Under the pieces are notes generated by a model. That model made no database searches, was not told where the DNA came from, and saw nothing but the letters and a program-made list of their open reading frames with translations. Shown here piece after piece: positions 47,391 through 60,300 of a stretch of DNA of 64,000 nucleotides (position 1 is its first letter; each line of letters opens with the position of its first letter). A program made the position numbers and the translations under genes. The stretch comes from Corella eumyota. Taxonomy: Eukaryota; Chordata; Ascidiacea; Phlebobranchia; Corellidae. The stretch is from NCBI GenBank assembly GCA_963082875.1, contig OY720097.1, positions 2,046,001-2,110,000 on the forward strand, read 5' to 3'.

Positions 47391-50300
47391 ATGCAGCCTG
47401 AAGACCCAGACATTTTACAAGGCAGAAAAAGTAAGTTTCTGCGTTGTTTAATTCTAAGGAGTAAAGTTTACATTTCGACTTATACAATATTTTTGTTATT
47501 TTTCAGTTTTATTTTCGATTATAATAACGCTAAATTTTAAAACTTTTTACCTTTTTTAGGTCGTGTTTTAAACGACAATGCAATAGGAGTTGACCACCTA
47601 GGAACTTCTGTTTATGCCGAAGCCATAGCTGAACAAATACGTAGAGCAAATACACCTCTAACCTTTGGAATTTTTGCTCGATGGGGGGCAGGAAAAACGT
47701 TTCTTATCAACCAAATTCAAAGTAAAAATTTTGCAAATGCTCTCTTTTACAATTTAGGATGGACACATAATATAAAACAATATATGTATATATATTTTTT
47801 GTTTATATCTTTATCCTCGATGTGGGAAGGTCGAATGCGCAACTGAACCATATAGTAACATCAGTTACTCCGACCCAGTCTTGGGCTGCCTGTGGTAGTT
47901 TGGGATATTATAGATTATAATTGCCGGGTAATTATGCTGCTGATTAAGTGCTGGCTCAGCAGAGGTTTGTACCGTTTATAGCAACTTACTTAGAGGCACT
48001 ACAGAATGAGAGCAATGAAGATTAAACCCACGACCTCATGTATGGTGTAGCAAGTGTTTTTTACCACTACACCACGCTGCCGATGTATGACCAAGATCAT
48101 GCTTCTTGCTGAAATAAAAGTTAAATTTTTATTTTAGAAAAACTGCAAGAACAAAACAAAAACAAACGCAATAAAGGCGGAAAATGCTCTACTCTACTGT
48201 TTTTCCTTGTAAAATTTCTTATCCTACTGGTGGCAATATTAGCTGGGTTTTTTATTTTTTACCCTACATATTTTAATATTGCAGACAACTATAAAGTTAA
48301 AAAGAGTGTAGTCATTGTTTGTAATATACTAGTTTTAATTCTAGCTACGTACCTTTTTCACCCGATTAAATTGATAAAAAATGGGTTTTCGAATTTACGG
48401 ATTCTTTTTTATGCTCGTTTTACTAAATTGCCAATAATTCAACTTGAACAAAACATGTCCGACATCGAAACACGCAAACATAAAAAGAAGACGCTTCATT
48501 ATTATCCTGAGATCAAGTAATTTTTAATAAGTCTAACTATTAAAGGTTACGCAGACATTTTTATCGAGCTTTAATATTTATTTATATGTTAATAATGATT
48601 TAAGGTACATTTTTGTTAACTTCAACGCTTGGAAATATGCTGGAAGTGATAACTTGTGGGCTGCAATTGTACTTGCACTTGTTAAAGCTGTGGAAAAAGA
48701 ATTTAGTTCGATAACAGTTCGGCTGTTCAGAGCAAGCAATTTAGAAAAATTCAACATAACTAAAGACTGCTACCAAGTATAATTATAAACCCTAAAAATC
48801 TAAAAATTAGCGTTCAATGTCATTTTAAAGCTCTAGGTGCTGCTTACATTTTTTAAATGTTTAAAGAAGCATACTAATATACAAATTTTGTTTTAGAATG
48901 AAAAAAGAACAGTTATAGGTGCTGGAAAATGCAATTATAGGTGCTGGAAAAAATTTTTGGGTGATATTTATAAATTTCCGAAAAAATGTTGCTGTTTTTC
49001 AGACTTATACTTAGTAGTACTTTTTGTAATTTTGATTGTCCCATCCATATTTATGACCAAAGATGAGGTAAGTAACCGTTAAGATATTTAAAAAAAGTGT
49101 TATTTTATTATTCTTGTTATTATTTACTATAATATTTTAACAGGTATTTGAAATGGATTCCATTTATTTTGGCTCCATTTCGTGGTCATTTCCCTATGGT
49201 TTTCTATATATCGTTGGGTGTTTTATTTATAACTTATACAACTCTCCAACCAACCGCTTGACTTCGCTACTAAATGGTGTAGAAAGTAAAATGGCACACG
49301 AGTTGGGTTTTATGCACAAAGTTAAAAAAGAGGTTACTGTTACAAATAAGTACTGACTTTAAAGTTGTTAACTACAGTTAATAAATGTTTAAAATTGTTT
49401 GAATTTACTCTATAACTGCTAAATTTATTAATACTTAATTTTGAATATGTAGGTTGAATATATCACTGATCTTGTTCACACAGTGAAGTTTGTTTACAAC
49501 ATCAAATACAAAGTTATTATTACAATAGATGATCTCGACCGTATTCCGTTACCTAGAGTAAATTTTATTTTGTGACTTCAAAAAAAATTGAATATTTAGA
49601 TTTTGTTTTGTGTTATGCTTGTTTAATTTAAACGTTTAGCAGTGTTTTTTTAACCTTATACTGCTTTTAAAGATTCGTCTTGTTTTGGAAGCTGTGAATA
49701 TTTTGCTGAGCGATCGTTCTTCTCCGTTTGTTTGTTTACTCGCGGTAGATTCTAGAATTGCTGAACATAGTTTAGAACCACCTGACCAAGATAATGAACA
49801 AGTACCAAAATTGAGCGGACACGAATTCTTAAAGAAAATTATTAATATTCCATTTTGCTTGCCACAGGTTTAGTAGTCTCGTTAATTAAAATTTTTTATT
49901 ATTTTTTTTTATATTTTATGTAGTTGTCAAACAATTGTTACTTTGTTATAAATATTTGCTCGCTTTGTTAAAATTTTATTTTAAAAGTTACTTTTATTAA
50001 ACACTTTAATACTAGATAACGTCATCTAATAAAAAGGAATACGTTGCTGGACTTATTAACGAAGCGGGTCCCAGAGGTTAGTTAATGAATACATTTAATT
50101 TTGACTGTAAATCAAAATATATGTTACAAAAGAGGGGCGCGCTAAAAACTATAGAAAATAACAAAAGGAAAAGAAACGAATGGAAAAAATAAAACGAATA
50201 CAATAGAAACGAATTTTAAAAAAGCGGGTTTTGTTTAATAAATAATTTAGAAAAAACACGCGAAAATATTTCTTTCCTACGAATAAAAACAATTATTAAA

Positions 50301-51829
50301 TGTGTTTTTTTAGAGATACCCGAGTCCAAAAATAATAAACAAACAAGCGAAGAACTAGATCGTGGAATACGCATAACATCAGCCGATGATTTTTTGTCAC
50401 TTTGTTGGTAAATTAACACATTTAAGATAAATATACAATATATTAAACTAAAACCTCTTGACTTTTTATTAAAAGATAGTTTAAACAGTTACCAATGTTT
50501 TTAAACTTTATCTAAAAGCTTAACGAAAATCTTTGTTACCCAGAATATTATAAAATCTTATTATTTTTTATTCGGTAGGACAATTTTGTGCACAAATAAC
50601 ATATATATAACGAACCTTGAAACAAACCCAAGAAATATTAAACAAATTTTCAACGTGATTACTCTAACAGCTTTAATTGCCAAATGCTGTCAGGATAAGG
50701 TGAGTTATATTATACAAGTTTTTACAGTAACAAATCTTATATTTAAATCATTATGTATGCATATTTTTAATACTCTTTTACCCAGTTATTTCAACATCTA
50801 TTTTATTAACTGTAACAGTTAACTGCAAAAAACTGGACAATTAAATTTTGTTATTATTAGATTAGAACGCCACATTTAAAATTTTGTATTCCTTTTAAAC
50901 CGACTACCGTATTACAGTCCCAACAAAAATTGGTCAGCGTCAGTTTTTTATTTTGAAAGCATATAAACTGTTTATATATTTATTTTGTTAACATGGTTTT
51001 TGTTTTAAGTTACCAAGTTTTTGTCATTACAGTAGGCCTAAAACCGTTTTTAAAGCAAATATGTTCGTAGTTACAACTTTAAATTTTTCTTTGCTTTTTA
51101 TAAAAGTAATTGCATGCAAGCAATTTCGACAACAAAAAGTTAATTTTAAATTAACATTAGCAACATTTTTTACGGTTGTTTTTTAAATGTAATTTACAGT
51201 CTGCTGATTCTAAAGCTACAAGTTCTAAATCAAGAAAGAAAAGGAGTAGTAAGTTGTTAATGCTTAATGCTTGACATTAAAATACCTAACAACGTACTTG
51301 AATAAGAGTTTAGTTAAAATTCACATATATCGATATGTTTTAATACTGGTTTTCTAAGACAAATTACCTTAAAATAACTTTTGAAAACCCATTTTTAACA
51401 ATTGTTTTACAATAAAAATAGATCCTGCAGGTGAAAAAAGTGCGGAAAAAATTGTCCAATGGGTTATTTTAACTGATCAATGACCTTACCGTACCAGTTA
51501 CATGCTTCAAACAATTAAAGATAGAGATGAAATAAAAAATACAGAAGCACTGAGCCGTATATATCACAAGTAAGTTGTGTCTATAAAGTGAGATTCACTA
51601 AAAAGAGATTTAGAAATCACTAAATAGCAAAACTAAACTTATACAATTGTGATTTGTTACATATAGATATGTTCGGACTCAGATTGGCTCGGAACCAGAA
51701 GAAATTTCAAATTCGGATGGCGATTTAGGTAAATTTGAAGAATTTTTGGAATCTCAAACTTTAACCAAGGGTGACGTAAAGTCTCTAGTCAGATACACAA
51801 TTAATCTGAAACAAAGATCAACCTTATAG
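47391..51829 (+). pseudogene. KAP family P-loop NTPase with nonsense codon before the conserved C-terminus (gene I)
   Basis: Exons by homology: 47391-47430, 47560-47721, 48138-48516, 48605-48776, 48897-49067, 49144-49332, 49453-49557, 49673-49867, 50016-50076, 50314-50407, 50579-50699, 51200-51248, 51431-51569 and 51667-51829. The frame is open from the ATG through Walker A (ARWGAGKT), AGSDNLWAA, Walker B (TIDDLD) and TNPRNIKQI. It then meets TGA at 51481-51483, where every paralogue has the Trp of DQWPY. That gives 596 aa. The last exon also diverges: after TINLKQRS it stops, with VAQ-coding bases following in another frame. The RRM-like block is absent, exon 4 is split by an intron and a Cys-rich stretch (KKCCCF) follows. 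All upstream splice sites look good, so a truncated protein could be made; equally it may be a young pseudogene. Confidence 0.75.
47795..48092 (-). mobile_element. tRNA-derived SINE in intron 2 of gene I
   Basis: Full-length minus-strand copy with TATCTTTATCCTCGATGTGG at one end and the tRNA-like head (ACCACTACACCACGCTGCC, minus-strand box A) at the other. Confidence 0.8.
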
Positions 51830-53019
51830 TTGCCCAGGGTTGTCGAAAAAACAACAAAAAAATAGAGTAGTAAAAATATTTATATTTTCAAAATGACGAC
51901 GGTTTGAACATACTTTATATCTTTGGTAATTGCTATAAATATTAAACCTATATCGCTCGTTGTACAGCACATCTAACAAACCGTATTAATGAGTTAAACT
52001 ACTTAAATTTTAGAATAATTAAAATAAAGTCACAATTGTTGCCTATTTGATATCGTCCATAAAAAAGCTTTTGTTACAAATGCGCTTTTTATGTTTTTTT
52101 TTTTATTTTTTTTTAATAGCTTAGTTTTTGTATAACCCTGAAGTCAAGTTTGTGAGTCTTTGCTGGCCTGTGATTCTCAATAATATTTATCTAACAGTAA
52201 CTCTACCATGTCTCTTTTTTATACATTATCTAAATTATCATTAAAAATTTGTTTTAACCGAACTTTACCAATTGTATGCTTTGTATTATTTAGTAGGCTG
52301 TAGTTGTGCTTTAGAAACCCATGCTATTACTATAATTATGTATTTAATGGTTAAAAATGAAAATGTAATCAACGAAGTATACCTAAATGTTTAAATAAAA
52401 GTTAAAAATCGGTATTATCTTTGCATTTTGTCGAAATCAAATTCGGTTACAAGCAATTTTTTTTTTTTACTGGTCAAAATCAAAGCAGTTGTTAACTTTA
52501 ATAACAAACTGTAGAACACAATATACTTACATTTAAAAAAGAGATTAAGCAGTTTCTTTTGCAGGGTTAGCTGTAGCTGTAAGCAGCATCAATAGTAAAT
52601 GAATAAATACTACCTTTCACAGACTTTCAAAGTTATTTGGTTCCAAAATCTAAAAAAATAAAACAAAAACCTGCTTGGGTTAATCTGTATCTCACAGTCC
52701 TTAATAAGTGCAACGTTTACACAACTTTTAAATGTAACACACATATAAAAAATTTAGTATGTCATATAATTATGCTTATGTTATATCCTTAAAAATCAAT
52801 AGCAAAATTTAAAAAACAACACTTTTATAACAGTTAAGCTTTTAGTTAAATTTACAAATTACAACATCTAAAAATCTTCATTTTTACACAAAATTATGAA
52901 CTTAATTAGCCTAAAACGCAACTGTTTCTAAACTCAAGAAATGAGTGCTAATAAATACAATTTTGCCTAACTAAACAAGTCACATAACCTAAAGTAACCT
53001 TTAAAAAACGCACCAAACA
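51830..53019. other. Intergenic region downstream of gene I
   Basis: AT-rich DNA with long T runs. No exon, gene or clear repeat was seen. Confidence 0.45.
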
Positions 53020-53515
53020 TTAAACTGAACGCACTGCAACCTAGGCCTAAAATATTGTTTCGCAATCACAAAAATACGTTCCTAGCTATCTAAAATCGTC
53101 ACTTAAAAAATTTCTCCAAAAACTAAACACACATATAACTGAACACATAACAAACTAGCTAGATATAACATTCTGTTGCGCAATTAAAAAAAATACCTTT
53201 CTAATATCACGTAGTCCAGCAAAATCTCCTTAAAAAACAGAAAATAAAAACTAAGCACATAACAACCTAGCTATTTCTACCATTTAATCACAAAAATATC
53301 TTCCTAATATCACATAGCGCAGCAAAATTTTCTTTCAACGAAAATATGAAACTAAACGCATAACAACTTAGCTAGCTATATACTGTTGAGCAATTACAAA
53401 AATACCTCTAAAACTCCTTTAAAAACTTAACATATAAAACTGTACGCATAACAACCTAGCTAGTCTTAACGTAATGATGCGCAATTACAAAAATACCTAA
53501 CTAACCACTTTCTTA
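53020..53515. repeat. Degenerate minisatellite, units of about 90-115 bp
   Basis: The block CGCATAACAACCTAGCTAG recurs at about 53143, 53257, 53358 and 53446, with an older form near 53030. Each is followed by a TTGCGCAATTACAAAAATACC-like block, given here in part as GCAATTACAAAAATACCT, and CTAATATCAC / AGCAAAAT. Units vary in length, so the array is old. Confidence 0.75.
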
Positions 53516-54117
53516 AAGCCTACTTATCCCTTAACCTAACCCTGCAACAACCTTTACCTAACTTTAAATTTTTGTACTGTGTCATAAAACAGTTCCTGCC
53601 ATAGCGTAGGTGATCCGATATTCAAATTAAGTGAACAGTCGATCAAAGCCATCGGCCTAAAGGCACTACAAGCTGATCAGACGCACTAATAAAACCAATG
53701 AATATCCACGTACGGAGAAGTGCTTGGCCTCCCATTTTGTCGTTGGGAGGCCTCCCATTTAAACTTCACCAACTGTTAACTTAAACTCTGATAGCGTAGC
53801 CTTAGTTTGGCCAAAAATAAACCCATTTGTGGCTAAGTTAATTCTCTTCTATTAAAATTAGGCGATTCTCTCAAAAAAAATTTAAAATTTTAATTAAAAA
53901 ATAAAAATTAGGTTACTTTACTAGAATATACTTTGTTTATTAGTAAGTCTTGTATAAACAAAATAATTAAAATGAATTAAAAAAAATATGTAATTAAATT
54001 TGTCTTAAATAAATATAATTTACTGGAAAAAATATCTGCATAAAAAATTAAAGGTATTAAAAATAAATATAACGCCTCTAGTGATATAAAATTTAAACGG
54101 TTTAAAAATGATTATAT
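53516..54117. other. Intergenic region upstream of the CDK1 promoter
   Basis: Includes a moderately CpG-rich stretch (about 53590-53760) with a direct repeat of GGCCTCCCATTT. AAACTTCACCAACTGTTAAC at about 53760 also occurs at about 43010. Unassigned repeat DNA; no exon was seen. Confidence 0.4.
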
Positions 54118-54182
54118 AATGACGTCATTTACTATGCGCCATGTGATTGGCTGAGGGCGTACAGCGCAAAAGTATAAAAGTT
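54118..54182 (+). promoter_or_regulatory. Candidate CDK1 core promoter: CRE-like site, inverted CCAAT box, TATA-like box
   Basis: TGACGTCA at 54120-54127, GATTGGCT (inverted CCAAT) at 54145-54152 and TATAAAAG at 54173-54180 lie in this order about 300 bases before the CDK1 start codon. Inverted CCAAT boxes are usual in promoters of G2/M genes. A TTTGAA (CHR-like) lies further down at about 54276. The motifs are seen; the function is inferred. Confidence 0.55.
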
Positions 54183-54486
54183 TATTCATGTTGATTTTGA
54201 AAATTTTATGAAATATGTCATGTTTTTCGTTAAAAAATTATGTATTTTATTGTAAATTCACTTTTTTATGGTGCCTTTGAACAAAGTAAACAATTTGAAA
54301 AGTTATGGCGTGTGCTAAACCATTTTAAAAATGTAATCAGACTGTTAGACTAAAATTTTAAATCTAAAAATGCGTATTTTTTTGTTATTAGCAGTTTAGG
54401 GCAAGGTTTAAATAAAAATTGATTTTTCGAGTGCTTATGGTTCAGTTCTAGTTGTGTTAATTTAATTTCTTCCTTCAACCTTCGCA

Positions 54487-57328
54487 ATGGCCTTACACGA
54501 TGATTATGTAAAGATTGAAAAAATCGGAGAAGGTGAATTTACTTAAGTTTATTTAAAATTTTTAATACGATGTACAATATATAAAACTTAAAGAATTCAA
54601 TAAATAACAATCTGACAATTAATTTTGCTATTATATTATTTTTCTTACTGTGTGTTATGTTGTTTATCTTGTCTGTTTAAAAACTTAAAAACATGCATAA
54701 ATATTTAATAGTTTGGCATGTTTTAAATATTTGTTTTGTTATTTTATTTTTCAAAATCATCAAAGCCTTGTTTATTGTACATATTTTGTTAAATATTTCC
54801 TTGAAAATTAAAAAAAATACAACATTACAATGTAACAATAACGAAATAAAATTTTTAAAACAAAATAAGTATATTAAACTTTAATCTTTAAACCACAGGA
54901 ACTTATGGTGTTGTGTACAAGGGTAAAAACAAGAAGACGAATCAGATTGTTGCACTAAAAAAGATCCGTTTAGAAAGTGAAGAAGAAGGAGTTCCTAGCA
55001 CCGCGATCCGTGAAATCTCAATCTTAAAGGAACTTCAACATCCCAACATTGTTTCGTAAGTATCTGATTTTATTTTAACTCTTTAATTTTTTTGTATATA
55101 TATCTTTATCCTTGATGTGGGAATGTCAAATCAGTTACTCCGACCCAGTCTAGAGTTGTCTTTGGCAGTTTGGGATATTATAGATTATAATTGCCCGATA
55201 ATTATGCTGCTGAATAAGTGCTAGCTTAGCAGGAGTTTACACTATTTATATCGCCTTACTCAAGGATACTATAGCATGAAAGTCATGGGGATCAAACCCA
55301 GGATCTCATGCAGTGTAGGAAGTGTTCTAACCACTACACCATGCTATAAATTTTTGTTAGTATACTTATCCTGTGCTCTGTTTAAATGCCTTTGTTAAAT
55401 GGGTATAATAGGTTATAAATTTAATTTATTTTTGGATATATATATATGTATGTTTACCTAAAAATTTACAATGATTTTGTTATTCAGTTTACAAGATGTT
55501 GTTCTGCAAGAAGCCAACTTGTTTCTTGTGTTTGAGTTTTTACAAATGGATCTCAAGAAATACATGGATTCGATACAGTCAGGAAAATATTTGGACAAGG
55601 AGCTTGTTAAAGTAAATATTGTGTTTTTATCAATTCCAAAAATATTGTCAAATATATGTAAAAAGGAAATTTCACTTTTTGAACCTTATTTGTTGTCTGT
55701 GAGCTATGTGCTTTCAGATTTTTAGTATGAATTTTAATTCCTGCTTAAAAAATTAATTTTTTTTTAACATTATCAAGTGTATAGCCTATACTTTTTTATA
55801 TGAACATACTTTGTTTATTTTGCAGAGTTACACGTACCAGATATTACAAGGAATAACGTATTGTCACTCCAGGAGAGTTTTACACAGGGACATGAAACCA
55901 CAAAACTTGTTAATCGACAGAAATGGAATTATTAAACTCGCTGATTTTGGTTTGGCAAGAGCTTTCGGAATTCCAGTTAGAGTTTATACTCATGAGGTAA
56001 AAATTAATAAAAAACTTTCTATATTGTATAATAATGTACTCACGAGGTAAAAATGTATAAGAAACTTTCTATATTGTATATTAATGTACTCATGAGGTAA
56101 AAATTAGTAAAAAACTTTTCTAAAAAAAGACAATTCTGAATTGCTAAAATCGATACAAAATTAATCTTTATAATATTTTTATCTTTAAAAATGGTGTAAA
56201 GCACATGGTATATATATTTTATTTTAAACATGCAATTAAACTTTAAATTAAAAGTGTATTTTGCCTAAGTTATAATTAAGGTATTGAGTTTAAATATTAA
56301 TAATTGCTCTTTATCGACATAGGTAGTAACACTTTGGTACCGAGCACCTGAAGTTTTGTTAGGATCATCCAGATATTCAACACCAGTCGATGTTTGGAGT
56401 ATTGGAACCATATTTGCAGAGATGGCAACCAGAAGACCACTTTTTCAGGGGGATTCAGAAATTGACCAGATTTTCAGGATATTCAGGTTAAATTTGCCTA
56501 TTTTTTGACACAATAAGATTTTTAGATTTATTTATCTTTTTTTTAAATATCTGCACCTTACTTAACGTAAATAAAGTTAATTCCTAAAACATGCACAGGA
56601 TTATGGTCTTTGTATGAAAGTTTTTACGACATTTTTTTACCCTTTTTTCGCATGTTTTTGTTCGATACTAAGTGATTAACGATTACAACAACAATAGTAA
56701 CCATACACTTTCAGTTACAAAATATCATTTATTTAAAATATGTTTTTTTTGCACAACAGAGTCTTAGGTACACCAACTGAGGACATTTGGCCCGGTGTTA
56801 CTCAGTTAAAAGACTTCAAACAATCATTTCCCAAGTGGAAAAAGGGAATCTTAAGCGACTCTGTTAAGACCCTGGATGCCAATGGAATTGATTTGCTCAT
56901 GGTACGTTTGTAAAATTAGTTTTTTTAACAACTTACAGTTCAGTAGACTAAGTAATGTTAAATGGATATTGATGAGCTGGTATTTTTCTATTTACTAAAT
57001 ATATACTGAATTGCTGATTTATATATTGCATTCAAAAAATGATTTTTTTAAATTCTACTAACACACTTTTGTTTTAATAAAAGGGTATGTGTACATTTTT
57101 AGTTTAACCACCCAAAAAAATAAACTAAAGTTATAAAACTTAAAATTTAAAAAAAATTTAGTAAAAATCCAAAATTAATTTTTTTTTCTACAGAAATGTT
57201 TGTACTACAACCCCTCGAAACGTATATCCGCTAAAGTCGCCCTTTCCCACCCCTACTTTAACGATTTGGACAAAAAAGCTCTCCCCGGCACCGCTATACC
57301 TCTCGTCCCACGCCTCACTAACTGTTAA
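54487..57328 (+). CDS. CDK1: Cyclin-dependent kinase 1 (cdc2)
   Basis: Seven exons: 54487-54532, 54899-55055, 55488-55611, 55826-55996, 56323-56486, 56760-56901 and 57194-57328. They close in frame at 312 aa. The protein is a complete Ser/Thr kinase: glycine loop [11 protein letters not shown] with the inhibitory Thr17/Tyr18, ATP lysine 36, PSTAIRE cyclin-binding helix at 48-54, HRDMKPQN (129-136), DFG (149-151) and activating Thr164 in VYTHE. PSTAIRE together with [29 protein letters not shown] and SHPYFNDLD points to CDK1 rather than CDK2 or CDK5. It pairs with cyclins A and B and drives entry into mitosis. Oddities: HRDM where HRDL is usual, and a C-terminal tail about 15 residues longer than human CDK1. 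Intron 2 carries a SINE, and intron 4 begins with a repeat that duplicates the splice donor. Confidence 0.95.
55094..55348 (-). mobile_element. tRNA-derived SINE in intron 2 of CDK1
   Basis: Minus-strand copy with TATCTTTATCCTTGATGTGG, ACTCCGACCCAGTCTAGAGT, and a tRNA-like head ending at CTAACCACTACACCATGC. Slightly shortened near the tail. Confidence 0.8.
55987..56118 (+). repeat. 50-bp tandem repeat duplicating the exon 4 splice donor of CDK1
   Basis: TACTCATGAGGTAAAAATTA (the end of exon 4 and its donor) starts at 55987 and recurs at 56037 (TACTCACGAGGTAAAAATGT) and 56087 (TACTCATGAGGTAAAAATTA), separated by AAACTTTCTATATTGTAT-type filler. Three potential donors therefore lie 50 bases apart. 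Only the first keeps the reading frame, since using another adds 50 or 100 bases. Confidence 0.9.
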
Positions 57329-60300
57329 AACCATTGTGACGTCATAATGAAACCACACTGACGTATAAGAAACCACAGCTCTGAAATATGACATCAAACT
57401 TTTTACTTGTGACGTCATATCCCGAGTTTTCTCGTTGTTTTTTCTCGATTTTTTCTTTTGTAAATGTTTGCTATTAGGACTGGTAACCTGCCCGATCTTT
57501 TTCATTGTTCTTTTCAATCTGAATTCTGTTTCGACATTCCGACAACAAAAAGTTTTTTGATTTTTACAAATTCGCTCTCGAAACTTTGTTCTTTGATTCT
57601 CGTAATTAAATATATCACTGATAATATTGGACCCATTATTTTAAAGGGAAAATGCTTGTTAAAAAACTACGTTTACACAATTTAACAGAATACTTTATAA
57701 AAGTCTAAATACAGTTAATGGTTTAAGTACTTAATATTTACTAATTAACTGTTAATAAAATAAGCAGGCATTTAATAACTTCTCCAAAATCATGAGTGGT
57801 TATTTTTCGAAAATAGACAGTTTTTTCGCTACCGCACGTAGGGGCTATTGAGTCAAAGGTGTTAAGATAATTTATTCATAAAGATATTTAAAATTTCACT
57901 TTTTTAATACCATTAAAATACAAATACTTTCTATTCATCGCCTCCCTATAAAAATTTATACGTTAATGCACTGATATGAAATATTGTATATAAAACAAAA
58001 CATTTAAAAAATTAATACAGATAACAAGGATTGCATAACAAAAAATAATTTTAAAACATATCCACTGCAAAAAAATAAATATACATCCAACATATTTGTT
58101 ACGTCACGTTTTTACTGTTTCGTCATCAATATCAAATACAAACCTAATATAAGGAGTAATACAGAGATAAGGGCGTTAAATGATTCGAAACATAATTTTA
58201 TAAAGCTCAGATCGGCGGTTTGACGCAAAGCAGGCCTTTAAAACAAAAGTAAGAGCTTGTAAATATATAGTATTAAGGCTTATGTGTAGTGTGCCATATA
58301 CATATATATGGTAGCATTTATAACTCCTTAAAAAAGGTTTTTATTTTGTAAATAAACAGTATTATGTAACAACATTTGTCTCTGTATTATAAAGTTTATC
58401 TTAAATTTAAATTTGATGTAGGAATTTTTATTTGTCGAAGATTTTTTTTACAGTCTTTTAAAGTTAGCAAGGCATGACAATATAAACAAGGCAAATTAGG
58501 TAAATACCCAATTATAAAATACTATGTTTACTTTACCAATTTTATATGCCAGTTATGTTAGATAGAAAGCTTTAAAAATTACTTAAAAAGCTTTAAAAAA
58601 ATTGAAATTTTATCTAAGTAGATTAGAAATTATAGTTTCACTTATTTAGACAGCTTAATAAAGGTAGGTTCAAAATAAATATCTTCAAGATACTTATACT
58701 TAATACAGTCTTTAATTTGGATAAAAGTATTTAAATAAAACTTTAATTAAAACTCTAATATTTAAGTTTGTTTTGCCTAAAAACAAAAAAAAAGTGCACC
58801 CCAATTTTTGTAGTGTTAAGGTTACCGGGTTACTGTGCTCTTAACTGTCGCGGTAGTTGGGTAACCTAAACCCGCACCAAATTCGATTTTTGCGGGGGAA
58901 AAAATGGTTTAAAAATGGGGTAGTAAAAATGCAGATTTAAATGCTATTAAGTTGTGCATACACTGAGTACAGACTTAACGTTTTTTGTGAAGTTTTTTTT
59001 TAGAGAAAAACAGTTTATAAAAACTTAAATTTGCAGTAATATTACTTAGCTTATTTTTAATTACAAAAATGCAGTTTAATATTAAATATAATTTTTTATT
59101 TTAAACTAATTAAAAACAATTTAGAATAAATTAACTGTTTACAATATATTTTAAGATTAGTTAGTAATATAAAATTAGCTTTAAAGTTTATTTTTGTTAA
59201 AATTAAATTTTTAATTTACATCATATTTATATTGGCGCGGAATTTGATTTAATTTTTTCGCTGTCGTATTCTTTATTCGCTTCATTTCCAGACAATAAGA
59301 TTTTCGATTTAAACTTCTATGACGTCACTTTTATATATCTATGACACAACAAAGATGTTTTGATAAGGGTTATACCTGTTAAATTATAACATAGTCAAGT
59401 AATAAATAAGTGAGTCTACTCAAATTAGAGTTCTAAGTATTTTGTTATTTAGCCAAAAAGAGTAAATTTATTTTAGAGATTTGTAAGTAAGTGATGTACT
59501 TATAATTTTAAAATGTTGAGCTTGTTTTTTTAATATTTATTTTTAATTTCAAAGTAATTTCAGTATCTATATGTTTTTATTTTTATTTTAGTATCTATAT
59601 ATTTTAATTTTAGCATCTATTTTATTGTAATTTAAGCTTAATTTTAGTAGTTGTTTTTTAAATTATTGTACATTTATTTAATTTTTCAGTATTTTTATTT
59701 AGTTAATCTTGTATTCTTTTGCAACAAAACTATATTTACAATAAACATAATATTTTAACAATTTAATTTTTTTAAATAGGACAAAAAATTAACTAATTTT
59801 TTTGCAAAATGTTTTTGTTGTAGTATCGAATAACAATGGTATTCTGTGACGTCAAATCCAGGTCAAGTGTTTGTCATTGTTGAAACACAATGATGTAATT
59901 GTGACGTAATCAATGTATATTATAAAGTCCAAAAAAAATGGCTAGTAAAAATTTAAGTTAAACATTTTTGGGCTCCATATGATAAATCTTTTATTTGCCT
60001 AAATATTTAAAACGTTTTGACTTGGTTGTTCGGTAAGCTACAGAACTAAGCTTTTAAGTCTAGTACAATGAAATCTTAATACTTATATATTTTTAACCTA
60101 TAGTACTTAAGCATAAATGTGGTTTGGGATTTTTTTTTTTTTAAAACAAACCTTATAATATTCTAAAAAAAGTAAAAAGTGGTATTTAAAATTTATTTTG
60201 GTGATTTAAAACTTTAGTAATTTCCAATTAATATAAAGAATGATTTCAAGTTACTTTTTTATATTAATGTTCGCCCAACTGGACTATATGCCTATGGCAG

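Noticed and set aside
54693-54884. Open frame of 63 codons in CDK1 intron 1
   Set aside because: Lies between two firmly placed CDK1 exons and has a low-complexity Lys/Ile composition.
57188-57517. Minus-strand open frame of 109 codons
   Set aside because: Antisense of the last CDK1 exon and its flank, with no protein features of its own.
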